Positions 25,633-34,477 are shown, numbered from the stretch's first letter. The stretch: DNA of 64,000 bases from Verrucomicrobium sp. GAS474 (GCF_900105685.1 NZ_LT629781.1:1488001-1552000), one strand, 5' to 3'. Translations and numbers: made by a program. The notes: generated by a model not told the origin, from the sequence alone.

Positions 25633-26574
25633 TCAATGCGCGGCCGGGGTCGCGGCGAGGGCGCGGAGGAGGTTGTCGACGGCAAAATCCATCGCGCGGT
25701 CGATGCTCTCGGCGGTGAAGCCGCCGATGTGGGGGGAGGCGATGACGCGGGGATGGGCGGCGAGGGACCAGTCCTGCGGCGGCTCCCCGTCGAAGACGTC
25801 GAGGGCGAGGGCGGCGATCCCTCCGGAATCGAGCGCGGCGGCGATGGCGGCCGGATCGATGAGGTCGAAGCGGGCGGTGTTGACCAGGAAGACCCCCTTC
25901 TTCATTCCGGCAAGGGCCGCCGCGTCGATCAGGGGGCGGTGGCCGGGAAGGGGGGGGCAGTGGAGGGTGACGACGTCGGCGGCGGCGAGGAGTTCCGGCA
26001 GCGGGGCGAAGCGGAAATCGGGCGAGGGGCGGTAGGAGGCGTCGGGATAGAGGTCCTGGGCGATCACTTTCATCCCGATCCCGAGCGCCATCCCCGAGAC
26101 GAGGCGGCCGATCCGGCCGCAGCCGACGACGCCGAGGGTCTTCCCCTCCAGCTCGATGCCGTTCGCCCGTTCCCACTTCCGCTCCTTCATCCGGGCGTCG
26201 GTGACGGGGAGCCCCCGCGCGAGGGCGAAGAGGAAGCCGATGGTCAGCTCGGCGACGCCGCGGGCGTTGGCCCCCTCGGCGCGGAGGAGGGCGATGCCTC
26301 GGGCCTGCGCGGCCTCGGTGTCGACATTGTCGATCCCGGTCCCGTTCCGGCTGATGGCGCGGAGCCGGGAGGCGGCGGCGAGGACGCGGGCCGAAACGGG
26401 CTCGACCCCGGCGAGGTAGCCCTCGCAGGCGGGGAGGAGCTCCAGGAGCTCGGCCTCGCTCGGCTGGCGTCCGGCCGGCCCGAGGACGACCTCGTGCCCC
26501 GCCGCCCGGAGGCGGTCGAGGGAGGGATGGCCGCTCCGGGTGACGGAGCGGGGGGTGACGAGGATGCGGCCCAT
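25633..26574 (-). CDS. D-2-hydroxyacid dehydrogenase (phosphoglycerate dehydrogenase-like)
   Basis: A 313-residue NAD-dependent enzyme. The NAD-binding motif is GCGRIG (151-156). The catalytic set is Arg235 (VNTAR), Glu264 (DVFDGEP) and His282 (SPHIGGFT), as in D-lactate, glycerate and phosphoglycerate dehydrogenases. It lacks the C-terminal ACT domain of many SerA enzymes, so a role in sugar-acid catabolism (for example reducing hydroxypyruvate or oxidising a D-hydroxyacid) is more likely than serine synthesis. It is the last gene of a leftward unit with the cupin isomerase (34 bases) and the shikimate-dehydrogenase-like gene. The natural substrate is unknown. Confidence 0.85.
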   Translation of the reverse strand: MGRILVTPRSVTRSGHPSLDRLRAAGHEVVLGPAGRQPSEAELLELLPACEGYLAGVEPVSARVLAAASRLRAISRNGTGIDNVDTEAAQARGIALLRAEGANARGVAELTIGFLFALARGLPVTDARMKERKWERANGIELEGKTLGVVGCGRIGRLVSGMALGIGMKVIAQDLYPDASYRPSPDFRFAPLPELLAAADVVTLHCPPLPGHRPLIDAAALAGMKKGVFLVNTARFDLIDPAAIAAALDSGGIAALALDVFDGEPPQDWSLAAHPRVIASPHIGGFTAESIDRAMDFAVDNLLRALAATPAAH

Positions 26575-26608
26575 GGCGCGTGGGGGGGGGAGGGTCCGGA
26601 AGGGGGGG

Positions 26609-27190
26609 TTACTCGATCACGACCTGGCCGCCGCGGTCGAAAGCCCGCTTCGGGAAGCCTTCCTTTTCGATGTCGCCGTAATTGTGCCCGGCGTCGCCCG
26701 GATAGACGCAGAAGCTGATCAGCGGCTCGCTCCCGGTGTTGATCGAGCGGTGGCCCCAGTAGGGCGGGACGTAGACCATCCGGCCCGGGGCGAAGCGTTC
26801 CCACCGGCACTGGCCGTCGGAGGTCTTCATCATCATCAGGCCCTCGCCGCGCAGGGCGAGGTAGATCTCCCCGGTGTTGACCCGGGAATGGTAGTGGCCC
26901 TTCGTCATGAAGTACTCGTCGCCGACCTTGCCGGCCTGGAGCTTGCTGATGCAGTACATCAGGTGGCCGTATTCGTGCGGGACGGGGACCTCGAAGACCT
27001 CGTAGTGGAGGGGGTTGCCGTCGGCGACGAGGCGGTCGAAGGCGGCCTGGTCCTGGTAGTGGCCCTTCATGTCGGAGGCGCGGCGGACGAGGTGGTCCTT
27101 CGGTTCCTTCATGATTCCGGCGACCAGGTCGAAGTCGACGGCGAAGGGATCGATGAAGCGGGTCTCGGGATGGAGTTCGATGGCGGGCAT
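26609..27190 (-). CDS. Cupin-type glucose-6-phosphate isomerase family protein
   Basis: 193 residues with the cupin phosphoglucose isomerase core FMTKGHYHSRVNTGEIYLALRGEG and VYVPPYWGHRSINTG...VYPGDAGHNYGDI. The metal ligands His99, His101, Glu108 and His147 have the same spacing as His88, His90, Glu97 and His136 of the Pyrococcus furiosus enzyme. Family members interconvert glucose-6-phosphate and fructose-6-phosphate with a metal, independently of the usual PGI fold; most are archaeal. Here it sits inside a sugar-catabolic unit between a hydroxyacid dehydrogenase and a shikimate-dehydrogenase-like protein, so it may isomerise another phosphorylated or acidic sugar. Confidence 0.85.
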   Translation of the reverse strand: MPAIELHPETRFIDPFAVDFDLVAGIMKEPKDHLVRRASDMKGHYQDQAAFDRLVADGNPLHYEVFEVPVPHEYGHLMYCISKLQAGKVGDEYFMTKGHYHSRVNTGEIYLALRGEGLMMMKTSDGQCRWERFAPGRMVYVPPYWGHRSINTGSEPLISFCVYPGDAGHNYGDIEKEGFPKRAFDRGGQVVIE

Positions 27191-27219
27191 GGGAGTGGGT
27201 TGGGTGGGTGGGAGAGGGA

Positions 27220-28170
27220 TCAGCGGGCTTCCTTGGCGATCTCGGAGAGGCGGTCGAAGACGGGGCCGCGCGGGGGGATCTCCGCGTCGAAGACGTCGGC
27301 GATGACGCGGGTCCAGCCGTGGATGAAGTAGATCCAGCCGTCCTCGACGAAGAGCGAGCGGCTCTTTTCCTGGGCCCGGGCCTGGTCGAGGAAGACGAGG
27401 TTGCCGCGGTAGTTGAATTCCCAGACATAGGCCCGCTCCGGGAAGACGACGGCGTCGGTGAGGGGGGAGCCGGGGGCGTCCTTGCCGAGGCCGGTGCCGT
27501 TCACGATCAGGGAGCCGGGCGGGAGCTTCGCGACGAGGGCGTCGCTCATCTCGGCCTGGGGGACGTGGTGGATGAGGAGCTCGACGGGGGTGTGCCAGCC
27601 CGCGTGGACCTGGCGGAGGTGGTGGAGGCGGGGCGTGCTCCGGTTGGCGACATGGATGCGGCGGGGCTTGTTGGCGCCGTGGCGTTCCTGCACCAGGTGC
27701 CAGGCGAGGGCGACGGCGGAGCCGCCCGCGCCGAGGATGAGGACCTCGGCCTCGGGGTTCTTGATCCAGTAGTCGGCGGGGAGGAAGGCCTCCAGGGCGA
27801 GGCCGCTGCTGAAGGGATCGACCGCGCGGCCCAGGATGCGGCCGTCGCGCTTGTAGATGCTGCTCACCTCGCCGAGGGCGTCGGAGAAGGCGTCGATCTC
27901 GTCGAACTGGTCGCGGCAGGCGGCGCAGAGGTCGAGCTTGTGGGTGGTGACGAGCGCGCCCCGGGAGAAGGGGTCGTTCTTGATGAAGTCGACGGCGGCG
28001 CGGTAGTTCTCCGCCGTGTCGTGGAGCTTGAAGTCGATGCCGCGGAGCTGGCAGTCGCCCAGCCCGAGGGCCTGGGCCCAGAGGGGAAAGATGCGGTTGA
28101 TCGACGACTTCGCGGTGGTGACGCCGATGAAGTACATGGTCGGCTTGTCTGCGGGGGGGTAGGCACTCAT
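27220..28170 (-). CDS. Shikimate dehydrogenase-like NAD(P)-dependent oxidoreductase
   Basis: 316 residues from the ATG at 28168-28170; an in-frame upstream codon at 28224 would run through the predicted operator. The N-terminus (FIGVTTAKSSINRIF) aligns with the substrate-binding block of AroE-type enzymes, and GALVTTHK supplies Lys78. GRAVD supplies Asp118, equivalents of the catalytic Lys65 and Asp102 of E. coli AroE, although NVTxPxK and NTD are altered to LVTTHK and AVD. The Rossmann domain reads VLILGAGGSAVALAWHL and IVNGTGLG. Its place in a sugar locus rather than an aromatic-biosynthesis locus suggests a different polyol or cyclic substrate (quinate- or inositol-like); that is inference. 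Confidence 0.72.
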   Translation of the reverse strand: MSAYPPADKPTMYFIGVTTAKSSINRIFPLWAQALGLGDCQLRGIDFKLHDTAENYRAAVDFIKNDPFSRGALVTTHKLDLCAACRDQFDEIDAFSDALGEVSSIYKRDGRILGRAVDPFSSGLALEAFLPADYWIKNPEAEVLILGAGGSAVALAWHLVQERHGANKPRRIHVANRSTPRLHHLRQVHAGWHTPVELLIHHVPQAEMSDALVAKLPPGSLIVNGTGLGKDAPGSPLTDAVVFPERAYVWEFNYRGNLVFLDQARAQEKSRSLFVEDGWIYFIHGWTRVIADVFDAEIPPRGPVFDRLSEIAKEAR

Positions 28171-28218
28171 GGGAAAATCGAGGATGGGGTGGAGGGGGTT
28201 TCGGGGAAATGAAGGTTT

Positions 28219-28242
28219 GCGCAATTAAATGGTATAAATGCG
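28219..28242 (-). promoter_or_regulatory. Predicted AraC/XylR-type operator A
   Basis: Read leftward it begins with CGCATTT (complement of 28236-28242), and 21 bases on has a second CGC half-site, CGCAAAC (28221 down to 28215). The middle (TATACCATTTAATTG) matches the sites at 33337 and 35660 at most positions. It lies 48 bases upstream of the ATG of the shikimate-dehydrogenase-like gene, in the only sizeable gap of this leftward series, suggesting a second promoter there. Confidence 0.6.
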
Positions 28243-28259
28243 AAAGCGAGGAAGCGGGC

Positions 28260-29774
28260 TCACGAAGCCGCGCTCCAGCCGTGGAGCGCGTCGAGGAGCG
28301 CCGCGTAGCGGCCGATGCGGGCCTCGCCCAGCGCGGCGATCCGGGGATCGGCGGCGGGCCGGGTGCGGGCGCCGAGGACGGTCCAGCAGTCGGCGGCGGT
28401 GGCGAGGGCGGGGAAGAGCCCGACGCCGTGCCCGGCGAGGAGGGCGGCCCCGACGGGGGCGCCCCCGGCGCGGGCGATGCCGACGACGTCGGCGCGGAGG
28501 CGGTCGGCCTTGATCCGGTTCCACGGCGCGCTCTTCTCGCCGCCGCCGGTGATGCGGATTTCGCCGATCTCGAAGCCAGGCAGGAGCGCCCGGAGCGCCC
28601 GCCGGTACAGGCCGTATTCGAGCGCGACGCCCTCGAGCATCGAGCGGAAGAGGGTTCCCTCCGAGGCGTCCCAGCCGAGCCCGACCCAGCCGCCCCGCAG
28701 CGCGGGCCAGTTCGGCGAGACCCGCCCGCCGAGGTGGGGGACGAAGAACGGGAGGGAGGCGTCGCGCAAGGGATCGGCGTCGGCGACCTCGGGGAGGCGG
28801 TTCAGTTCCTCGAAGGAAAGGCGGCCCTTGAGGATCGTCCCGCGGAACCATTCGAGGTTCTGCCCGCCGCCATTCACGTAGGCGTAGGGATGCCAGAGGC
28901 CGGGGACGACGGAGGGGCCGCAGCCGAGGGTCCGCGAGGGATCGGCGATGAACTCCGAGGTCGTCGCGGCGAAGACCGAGGCCGTCCCGGCCACGTCGAC
29001 GCAGATCCCCTCGCGGGTCGCGCCGCAGGAAAGGAAGCTGGCGGCGGTGTCGCCGCAGCCCGCCACGACGGGGAGCCCTTCGGGGAGGCCCGAGGCCCGG
29101 GCGGCCTCGGACGAGATCCGGCCGACGACCTCGTGGGGGGCGACGATCCGCGGAAGCTTCCCTGGATCGATCCCGAAGCGGGCGCAAAGGTCCGCGTCCC
29201 ACGCGCGGCGGCGGGTGTCGGCGTAGCCGGAAAAGTGGAGGTAGGTGGCGTCGATGAAGGCCTCCGCGCCGTCGAGGCCGCAGAGCCGCATCGCGACGTA
29301 GCCGCCGGGCTGGACGAAGGCGTGGATGCGGGCGTAGGCCTCGGGCCGGGTCTGCTTCCACCAGAGGATCTTCGGGCCGTGGTTGAAGCTCGGGGCGTTG
29401 CCGGTCTTCCCCAGGATCTCGTCGCCCGCCTCGCGGCTCATCTCGACGATCTGGGCGCTGCACCGGGTGTCGAGCCACGAGTCGTACGGGGTGACGGCGC
29501 GGCCCGCGCGGTCGATGCCGAGGACCCCCGCCATCTGCCCGGCGATGCCGAGCGCGGCGACGTCCCGGCCCGGCTCCCCCGCCTTGGCGAGGCACTCGGC
29601 GACAACCTCGAGGGCCGAGGTGTACTGGAATTCGGGGTCCTCCTCGACCGTCCCGGGCTCGGGCCGCAGGGGACGGGAGGGGCGGAACGCCTCGGCGAGG
29701 CAGAGGCCGTCGGCGGTGTAGAGCGCCGCCTTGACCCCCTGGGTGCCGATGTCGATGCCGACGAGCGACGCCAT
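28260..29774 (-). CDS. FGGY-family carbohydrate kinase (xylulokinase-like)
   Basis: A 504-residue ATP-dependent sugar kinase. The N-terminal phosphate-1 motif is GIDIGTQGVKAALY (residues 6-19), followed by GIAGQMAGVLGID, PYDSWLDTR and, in the second half, the FGGY-type hinge VAGCGDTAASF and GVALEYGLYRRAL...ITGGGEKSAPWNRIKAD. The overall pattern is closest to xylulokinase. It would phosphorylate a ketose produced by the fucose-isomerase-like protein encoded two genes upstream. It is part of a leftward series 33275 to 28260 with short gaps, and is followed by the operator-containing gap. The true sugar (xylulose, fuculose, or another) cannot be fixed from sequence. Confidence 0.85.
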   Translation of the reverse strand: MASLVGIDIGTQGVKAALYTADGLCLAEAFRPSRPLRPEPGTVEEDPEFQYTSALEVVAECLAKAGEPGRDVAALGIAGQMAGVLGIDRAGRAVTPYDSWLDTRCSAQIVEMSREAGDEILGKTGNAPSFNHGPKILWWKQTRPEAYARIHAFVQPGGYVAMRLCGLDGAEAFIDATYLHFSGYADTRRRAWDADLCARFGIDPGKLPRIVAPHEVVGRISSEAARASGLPEGLPVVAGCGDTAASFLSCGATREGICVDVAGTASVFAATTSEFIADPSRTLGCGPSVVPGLWHPYAYVNGGGQNLEWFRGTILKGRLSFEELNRLPEVADADPLRDASLPFFVPHLGGRVSPNWPALRGGWVGLGWDASEGTLFRSMLEGVALEYGLYRRALRALLPGFEIGEIRITGGGEKSAPWNRIKADRLRADVVGIARAGGAPVGAALLAGHGVGLFPALATAADCWTVLGARTRPAADPRIAALGEARIGRYAALLDALHGWSAAS

Positions 29775-29807
29775 GGTCTTGGTTTTCTGGGGTGGCCGGG
29801 CCGCCCG

Positions 29808-30851
29808 TTAGTTGAACGAGATGGCGGTCTTCAGCCCGCCGGTCCGGCTCACGGCCCCGGCGAAGGCCTTCTGGATCTCGCCGAGGGGGTAGGTCGCGGT
29901 GACGAGGTCATCGACGACGAGGAGGCCGTCGGCGATCAGGGCGAGGGTTTTCTGGAACTGCCGGAGGCTCTGCCGGGTCGTCCCGGTGACGAGGAGCTGC
30001 TTGTAGTGGATCAGGTTCGTGTCGAGCGGGACGTGGGACTTCCCCTTCGGCAGGCCGCCGAAGAAGAGGACGCGGCCGTTGACGGCGGCGAGCTCGACGG
30101 CGCGGGCCTGGATGTCGGCGGAAGAGCAGGCGGTGATGATGACGTCGGCCCCGCGGCCGCCGGTGAGGCGCTTCAGCTCCTCGCCGGGATCGCCGCAGAT
30201 CGTGATGAAGGAGGGGTCGATCGAGCGGACGAGGGCGAGGCGGTCCTCGTGGCGGTCGTTCACGATCACCTTCCCCGCGCCGACCATCTTCGAGAGCTTC
30301 GCGTGCATCACGCCGATCGGGCCCGCGCCGACGATGAGGACGACGTCGCCGGGGCCGGTGCGCGCCTTCTCGTAGTTGTTGTAGACGCAGGAGAGGGGCT
30401 CCACCATCGCGGCGGCCGCGAAGCTGACGTGGTTGGGGATCGGGAAGAGGTTCCCCTGGAGGACGGCCTCGCGCGGGATGCGGACGTACTCGGCGAAGGC
30501 GCCGTGCTCGTGGATGCCGAGGGCGCGGTAGTCGGGATCGAGGTAGCCCTCGCCCGCGACGGTCAGCTCGGAGCTGACGGGATTGTAGTTCGGGGCGACG
30601 CAGACGCGCTGTCCGGCCTGGAGACCCCGGACCCCGGCCCCGACGCGGGCGATCGTCCCCGCCATCTCGTGGCCGATCACGAGGGGTTGGTCGGGCGTGG
30701 CGAAGGCGTGGCCGTTCTTCCACATGCGGATGTCGGTGCCGCAGATCGAGGCCCCGCCGGTGCGGATCAGGACTTCGCCCTCCCCGATCTGGGGTTCGGG
30801 CAGGGTGCCGAGGCGGAGGTCTTCTTTTTCGTAGAGGAGGGCGGCGTTCAT
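29808..30851 (-). CDS. Zinc-type medium-chain dehydrogenase without structural zinc site
   Basis: 347 residues of the sorbitol/L-threonine/galactitol dehydrogenase-like MDR group. The catalytic zinc ligands are in place: Cys37 (ASICGTD), His61-Glu62 (GHEMAG) and Glu151 (MVEPLSC). The NAD domain reads VLIVGAGPIGVMHAKLSK. The lobe that normally holds four Cys ligands for the structural zinc (residues 84-115) has only Cys84 and contains PNYNPVSSELTVAGEGYLD instead. It probably oxidises a sugar or polyol hydroxyl in the pathway encoded around it. It lies 33 bases upstream of the FGGY kinase and 55 bases downstream of the isomerase-like gene. Confidence 0.83.
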   Translation of the reverse strand: MNAALLYEKEDLRLGTLPEPQIGEGEVLIRTGGASICGTDIRMWKNGHAFATPDQPLVIGHEMAGTIARVGAGVRGLQAGQRVCVAPNYNPVSSELTVAGEGYLDPDYRALGIHEHGAFAEYVRIPREAVLQGNLFPIPNHVSFAAAAMVEPLSCVYNNYEKARTGPGDVVLIVGAGPIGVMHAKLSKMVGAGKVIVNDRHEDRLALVRSIDPSFITICGDPGEELKRLTGGRGADVIITACSSADIQARAVELAAVNGRVLFFGGLPKGKSHVPLDTNLIHYKQLLVTGTTRQSLRQFQKTLALIADGLLVVDDLVTATYPLGEIQKAFAGAVSRTGGLKTAISFN

Positions 30852-30906
30852 GAAACGAGGGGTGAGGGGTGGGAGGGATTGGGTTCGGAACGGGTCGGTC
30901 GGCGCA

Positions 30907-32241
30907 TCAGGCTTCGTCGATCCGGAGCCCGAAGATGGGGGCGATCTCCCCGATGTCCGACCCGTAGTGGCCGTGCATGAGGAGGAAGTGGTGGGAGGCG
31001 AGGCGGCTCAGGAGCTTCTTCCCGTCCTTCACCCGGACGACGCCGCCGGTGAGGCAGTCGGTCCCCGGCTGCTGGGAGTAGCCTTCGAGCTCGCCCTCGG
31101 CGACGGTCATCGTCGAGAAGTCGGAATGGATCTTCGCAAGGGTGAGGGGCCCCTCGGGGATCCGGGCGTCGATGGCGACGGCGTTCTCGTCGACGATGCG
31201 GAGGACCTTCTTCTTGAGGTTCCACTCGGTGGCGTAGGACTGGGGGATGAGGCCGGTGTAGCCGCAGTGGGCGACGAGGATGTAGTCGTCGGGGTTCCCC
31301 TTCACGGGGGGGAAAGCGGTCATCCGCTCGTGCCGCAGGGCGGCGTCGCCCATGAGGAAGGGATAGAGGTTCGTCATGAACGCGGGCGCGCCGAGCGACT
31401 TGTTCAGGATGTACTGGTTGAGCATCGAGATGACGTCGCCCTCGCAGCCCCAGATGAAGCCGCCCTCGAGGTGGAGCCGGTTCCAGGCGAGGCACGGGGT
31501 GCTGTCGCAGAAGTGGGACTCGTTGAGGCAGTTGATGCCGACGGCGCGGATCGAGCGGTCGGCGTCGAGGTCGCGCTTCACGGCCAGGTAGAGTTTCGTC
31601 GCGCTGTTGAGGGCGCGGTCGGAGAGGTCCTCCGTCGGGACGCCCCAGCTCCGGCGGGCCTCGACGGCGTCGGCGTCGGGGAGGGAGCGGGACCGCTCGC
31701 CGAGTTCCTTGAAGCTCCGCTTCTCGATCCGGATGCCGAAGCGGTCGGTCATCCGCTGGACGGCCTCGCTTTCCCACCAATAGAAGCGTTTGAAGATCGG
31801 GGCCTGCTGTCCCTCGCCGGGATTGTCCTGGTAGACGAGGAACTTCGTCCCGCGGAGCTCCGCGCGGACGCGGAGGGCGGAGAACATCTTCCGGGCCTGG
31901 GCCGGGCTGCGGGGGGCGAGGGTCGGGACGCCGGCCTCGCGGAGGTAGGTCATCAGCTCCCAGTCCCACATGGAGAAGGTGCCGAACTCCGAGGTGATGA
32001 TGAGGATCGGGAGGGTGATCGCCTTGAAGGCGGCCAGGCACCGGTAGCCCTCGCCGAGAAGTTGCGGGAAGACCACGGCGTCGGCCGCGGGAAGGGATTC
32101 CCCCAGCGCGACGGGCGGAAGGAAATCGGCGACGTCGCCGAAGAGCTCCCGCAGGATGACGAGCTGGCGGTCGAAGCCGTCGTCGCGGCCCGGTTGGAAG
32201 AAGAGAGGGACGATCTGCGGCTTCGGCTCGGTGGAGGGCAT
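30907..32241 (-). CDS. L-fucose isomerase-like protein
   Basis: 444 residues from the ATG at 32239-32241; the frame is open upstream but only antisense to the oxidoreductase. Features match the fucose/arabinose isomerase-related family: an N-terminal Rossmann-like region (ILIITSEFGTFSMWDWELMTYLR), then the hallmark AVGINCLNESHFCDSTPCLAWN and GCEGDVISMLNQYIL in the central domain, and a C-terminal domain with HCGYTG and HHFLLMHGHYG. Such proteins interconvert aldoses and ketoses with a divalent metal. The gene sits just behind a Gfo/Idh/MocA oxidoreductase (8 bases) and ahead of the MDR dehydrogenase, in the XylR-type regulated series. The substrate may not be fucose. Confidence 0.72.
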   Translation of the reverse strand: MPSTEPKPQIVPLFFQPGRDDGFDRQLVILRELFGDVADFLPPVALGESLPAADAVVFPQLLGEGYRCLAAFKAITLPILIITSEFGTFSMWDWELMTYLREAGVPTLAPRSPAQARKMFSALRVRAELRGTKFLVYQDNPGEGQQAPIFKRFYWWESEAVQRMTDRFGIRIEKRSFKELGERSRSLPDADAVEARRSWGVPTEDLSDRALNSATKLYLAVKRDLDADRSIRAVGINCLNESHFCDSTPCLAWNRLHLEGGFIWGCEGDVISMLNQYILNKSLGAPAFMTNLYPFLMGDAALRHERMTAFPPVKGNPDDYILVAHCGYTGLIPQSYATEWNLKKKVLRIVDENAVAIDARIPEGPLTLAKIHSDFSTMTVAEGELEGYSQQPGTDCLTGGVVRVKDGKKLLSRLASHHFLLMHGHYGSDIGEIAPIFGLRIDEA

Positions 32242-32249
32242 AACAGGCT

Positions 32250-33275
32250 TTAGAGGGTGACGGGCTTGCGCTCGCGGATCGACTGGTTGCCCGCGTTGAC
32301 GACGGCGACGGCGGCGCGGCCGTCCTTCCCGGCGGCGGCGGGGGGGCGGCCCTCCCGGATCGAGGTGGCGAACTCGATGTCCTCGGCGAGGTAGGCCTCG
32401 CGGAAGAGGTTCATCCACGAGACGATGGCGGGGCTCCGGAGTTCCTTCTCGCGGGTGCAGACCATGACGGTGTCCCCGCGGAGGCTCCCGATCGTGATCA
32501 GGCCGTGGGTGCCGAGGATCTCGCACCGGGCGTCGTAGGCGTACTGGACGCCCTGCGCGCCGCTGATCGAGCCCTGCGCGCCGTTCGAGAGGCGGGCCGT
32601 GAGGAGGACCTGGTCGTAGAAGTCGGGGTAGTCGGCGACGGCCTCGGGGGTCCGGTAGTTCCCGGCGATGGCGTGGACTTCGGTGAATTCCCCGCCGCTG
32701 AACCAGCGGACCGTGTCGATGTCGTGGCTGTTCACCTCGGCGAGGGGGCCGTTGCTCTTCGCGAGGTCGAACATCCACGGACGGGGGTAGCTGGGGCCGT
32801 GGGTGAGGGTCTTCACCTGGACGACCTCGCCGATCTCCCCGGCCTCGACCCGGGCCTTCGCCGCGCGGAATCCGGCGTCGAAGCGGCGCATGAAGCCGAT
32901 CTGGAGGTTGACCTTCCCCTTCGCGGCGGCGGCGATCATCGCGTCGCACTCGTCGACCCGCATCGCCATCGGCTTCTCGCAGAAGATGTGCTTCCCGGCG
33001 GCGGCGGCGGCCTCGGCGATCTCCCGGTGGAGGGAGGTGGGGGTGGCGATGACGACGGCGTCGACGTCGTCGCGGGTGACGGCCTCGCGGTAGTCGGCAT
33101 GGGCCGCCGAGGCGGGGAGGGCGAGGTCCCGGGCGGCGGTCTCGCGGGACTCGGCGACGGCGTCGGAGACCGCCGTGACGCGGGCGTCGGGGACGGAACG
33201 GGAGAAATTACCGGCGTGGATCATGCCGGCGCGGCCGGTGCCGACGATGGCGATGCGAAGGGGTTGCTGGCTCAT
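32250..33275 (-). CDS. Gfo/Idh/MocA family oxidoreductase (inositol 2-dehydrogenase-like)
   Basis: 341 residues from the ATG at 33273-33275, where IAIVGTGRAGMIHAGN follows directly. The NAD(P)-binding GTGRAG (12-17), the family signature FCEKPMA with Glu100-Lys101-Pro102, and NSHDIDTVRWFSG with the conserved Asp/His of the active site are all present. Family members oxidise or reduce inositols, sugars or sugar acids at a ring carbon. It is the first gene of the leftward series (Gfo, isomerase, MDR, kinase) and has predicted operator B 61 bases upstream of its start. It is divergent from the TIM-barrel isomerase at 33575. Confidence 0.87.
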   Translation of the reverse strand: MSQQPLRIAIVGTGRAGMIHAGNFSRSVPDARVTAVSDAVAESRETAARDLALPASAAHADYREAVTRDDVDAVVIATPTSLHREIAEAAAAAGKHIFCEKPMAMRVDECDAMIAAAAKGKVNLQIGFMRRFDAGFRAAKARVEAGEIGEVVQVKTLTHGPSYPRPWMFDLAKSNGPLAEVNSHDIDTVRWFSGGEFTEVHAIAGNYRTPEAVADYPDFYDQVLLTARLSNGAQGSISGAQGVQYAYDARCEILGTHGLITIGSLRGDTVMVCTREKELRSPAIVSWMNLFREAYLAEDIEFATSIREGRPPAAAGKDGRAAVAVVNAGNQSIRERKPVTL

Positions 33276-33336
33276 GAAAAAAATGGAGGGAAGGTCCCAA
33301 CCTGCCCGAGCGGGTTCCGTCGCCCAATGACCAATC

Positions 33337-33360
33337 GCGTAATAAAATGATACAAATGCG
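33337..33360. promoter_or_regulatory. Predicted AraC/XylR-type operator B (divergent promoter)
   Basis: Leftward reading gives CGCATTT (33360-33354) and, 21 bases on, CGCGATT (33339-33333). A further CGCGATT precedes the first half-site (33367-33361). The middle TGTATCATTTTAT is identical to that of the site at 35660. It lies in the gap between the divergent genes starting at 33275 and 33575, 61 bases before the former. Confidence 0.68.
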
Positions 33361-33574
33361 AATCGCGTTTCGCGCTCCTCTCTTATCGTCTCGCCCGAGG
33401 GCCGCCGCGCGGCGGTCCCCCTGCCCGGCGATGATTGACTTGGCGTCGCGCTTGGGAATAGCTTCCCCCAGCCGCCTCTCTCCCCGCCGCGTCCGGCATC
33501 GCGGAGAAAGGAGGTCCGCCCCCATTCATCCGAATCCTCGAAATCCACCCCCAAAAAATTCCCGGAGTCTTCCC

Positions 33575-34435
33575 ATGAAAATCGGCATCGACAGCTACTG
33601 CTACCATCGCTTCTTCGGCGAGGTCTATCCCATGCAGAAACCGGCCCCCGCGCCCTACACGATGGAATCGTTCCTCGACCGCGCCAAGGCGCTCGGCTGC
33701 GACGGCGTCTCGCTCGAGAGCTGCTTCTTCCCCGAGTTCGGGGCCGCCTACCTCGCCCGGCTGCGGACGAAGCTCGACGCCCTCGGCTTTGACCGCGTCT
33801 ACGCCTGGGGCCATCCCGACGGCCTCGAGGCGGGGGGCAACGCGAAGGCGAAGGAGGAGATGATCGCCCACATCGAGCACGCCGCCGCGATCGGCGCGCC
33901 GGTGATGCGGGTCGTCGGCAGCAGCCTCATGTTCCGCAACGCCCCGCACGAGCCGCAGCTGAAGATCCTCGCCCAATGGTTCCGCGAGGCCGCCGCCGTC
34001 GCGGAGAAGAAGGGGATCCGCCTCGCGGTGGAGAACCACATCGACTACAATTCCGACGAGATCCTCTGGCTGATCGAGGAGGTGGGCTCTGAGTACTTCG
34101 GCGTCAACCTCGACACGGCCAACTTCATCCGCGTCCTCGACGATCCGGTCGAGGCGACCCGCAAGCTCGCGAAGCATGTCTTCGCGACCCACGTGAAGGA
34201 CCTCCGCCCGGTGAAGGGGGTCAGCGTGCGCGAGTGGTATTACTTCTCCTCCGTCGCCGCCGGGACCGGCCTCGTCGAGGTCGAGTCGATCGCCCGCATC
34301 CTGAAGGAGGCCGGCTACAAGGGCTTCCTCGCCTTCGAGACCGACATGCCCCACCCCGACTACGAGGGAGAGGAAGAGCGGATGATCGAGGAGAGCATGG
34401 CCTACCTGAAGGGGGTCGCCGCCCGCGTCGGCTAA
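33575..34435 (+). CDS. Sugar phosphate isomerase/epimerase (xylose-isomerase-like TIM barrel)
   Basis: 286 residues from the ATG at 33575. The AP-endonuclease-2/xylose-isomerase TIM barrel is recognisable from MKIGIDSYCYH at strand 1, GCDGVSLES near residue 45, RLAVENHIDYNSDEI with the metal-binding Glu, FGVNLDTANF with the Asp, FATHVKD with the His, and a final FLAFETDMPHP. These enzymes isomerise or epimerise small sugars, keto-inositols or hydroxypyruvate. It leads the rightward unit with the Gfo/Idh/MocA gene at 34478 (42 bases on) and is divergent from the Gfo gene at 33275 across predicted operator B. Confidence 0.85.
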   Translation: MKIGIDSYCYHRFFGEVYPMQKPAPAPYTMESFLDRAKALGCDGVSLESCFFPEFGAAYLARLRTKLDALGFDRVYAWGHPDGLEAGGNAKAKEEMIAHIEHAAAIGAPVMRVVGSSLMFRNAPHEPQLKILAQWFREAAAVAEKKGIRLAVENHIDYNSDEILWLIEEVGSEYFGVNLDTANFIRVLDDPVEATRKLAKHVFATHVKDLRPVKGVSVREWYYFSSVAAGTGLVEVESIARILKEAGYKGFLAFETDMPHPDYEGEEERMIEESMAYLKGVAARVG

Positions 34436-34477
34436 GGCTGTCCCGTCCGTTCCATCCCAAATCAACCCATCCCTGTC

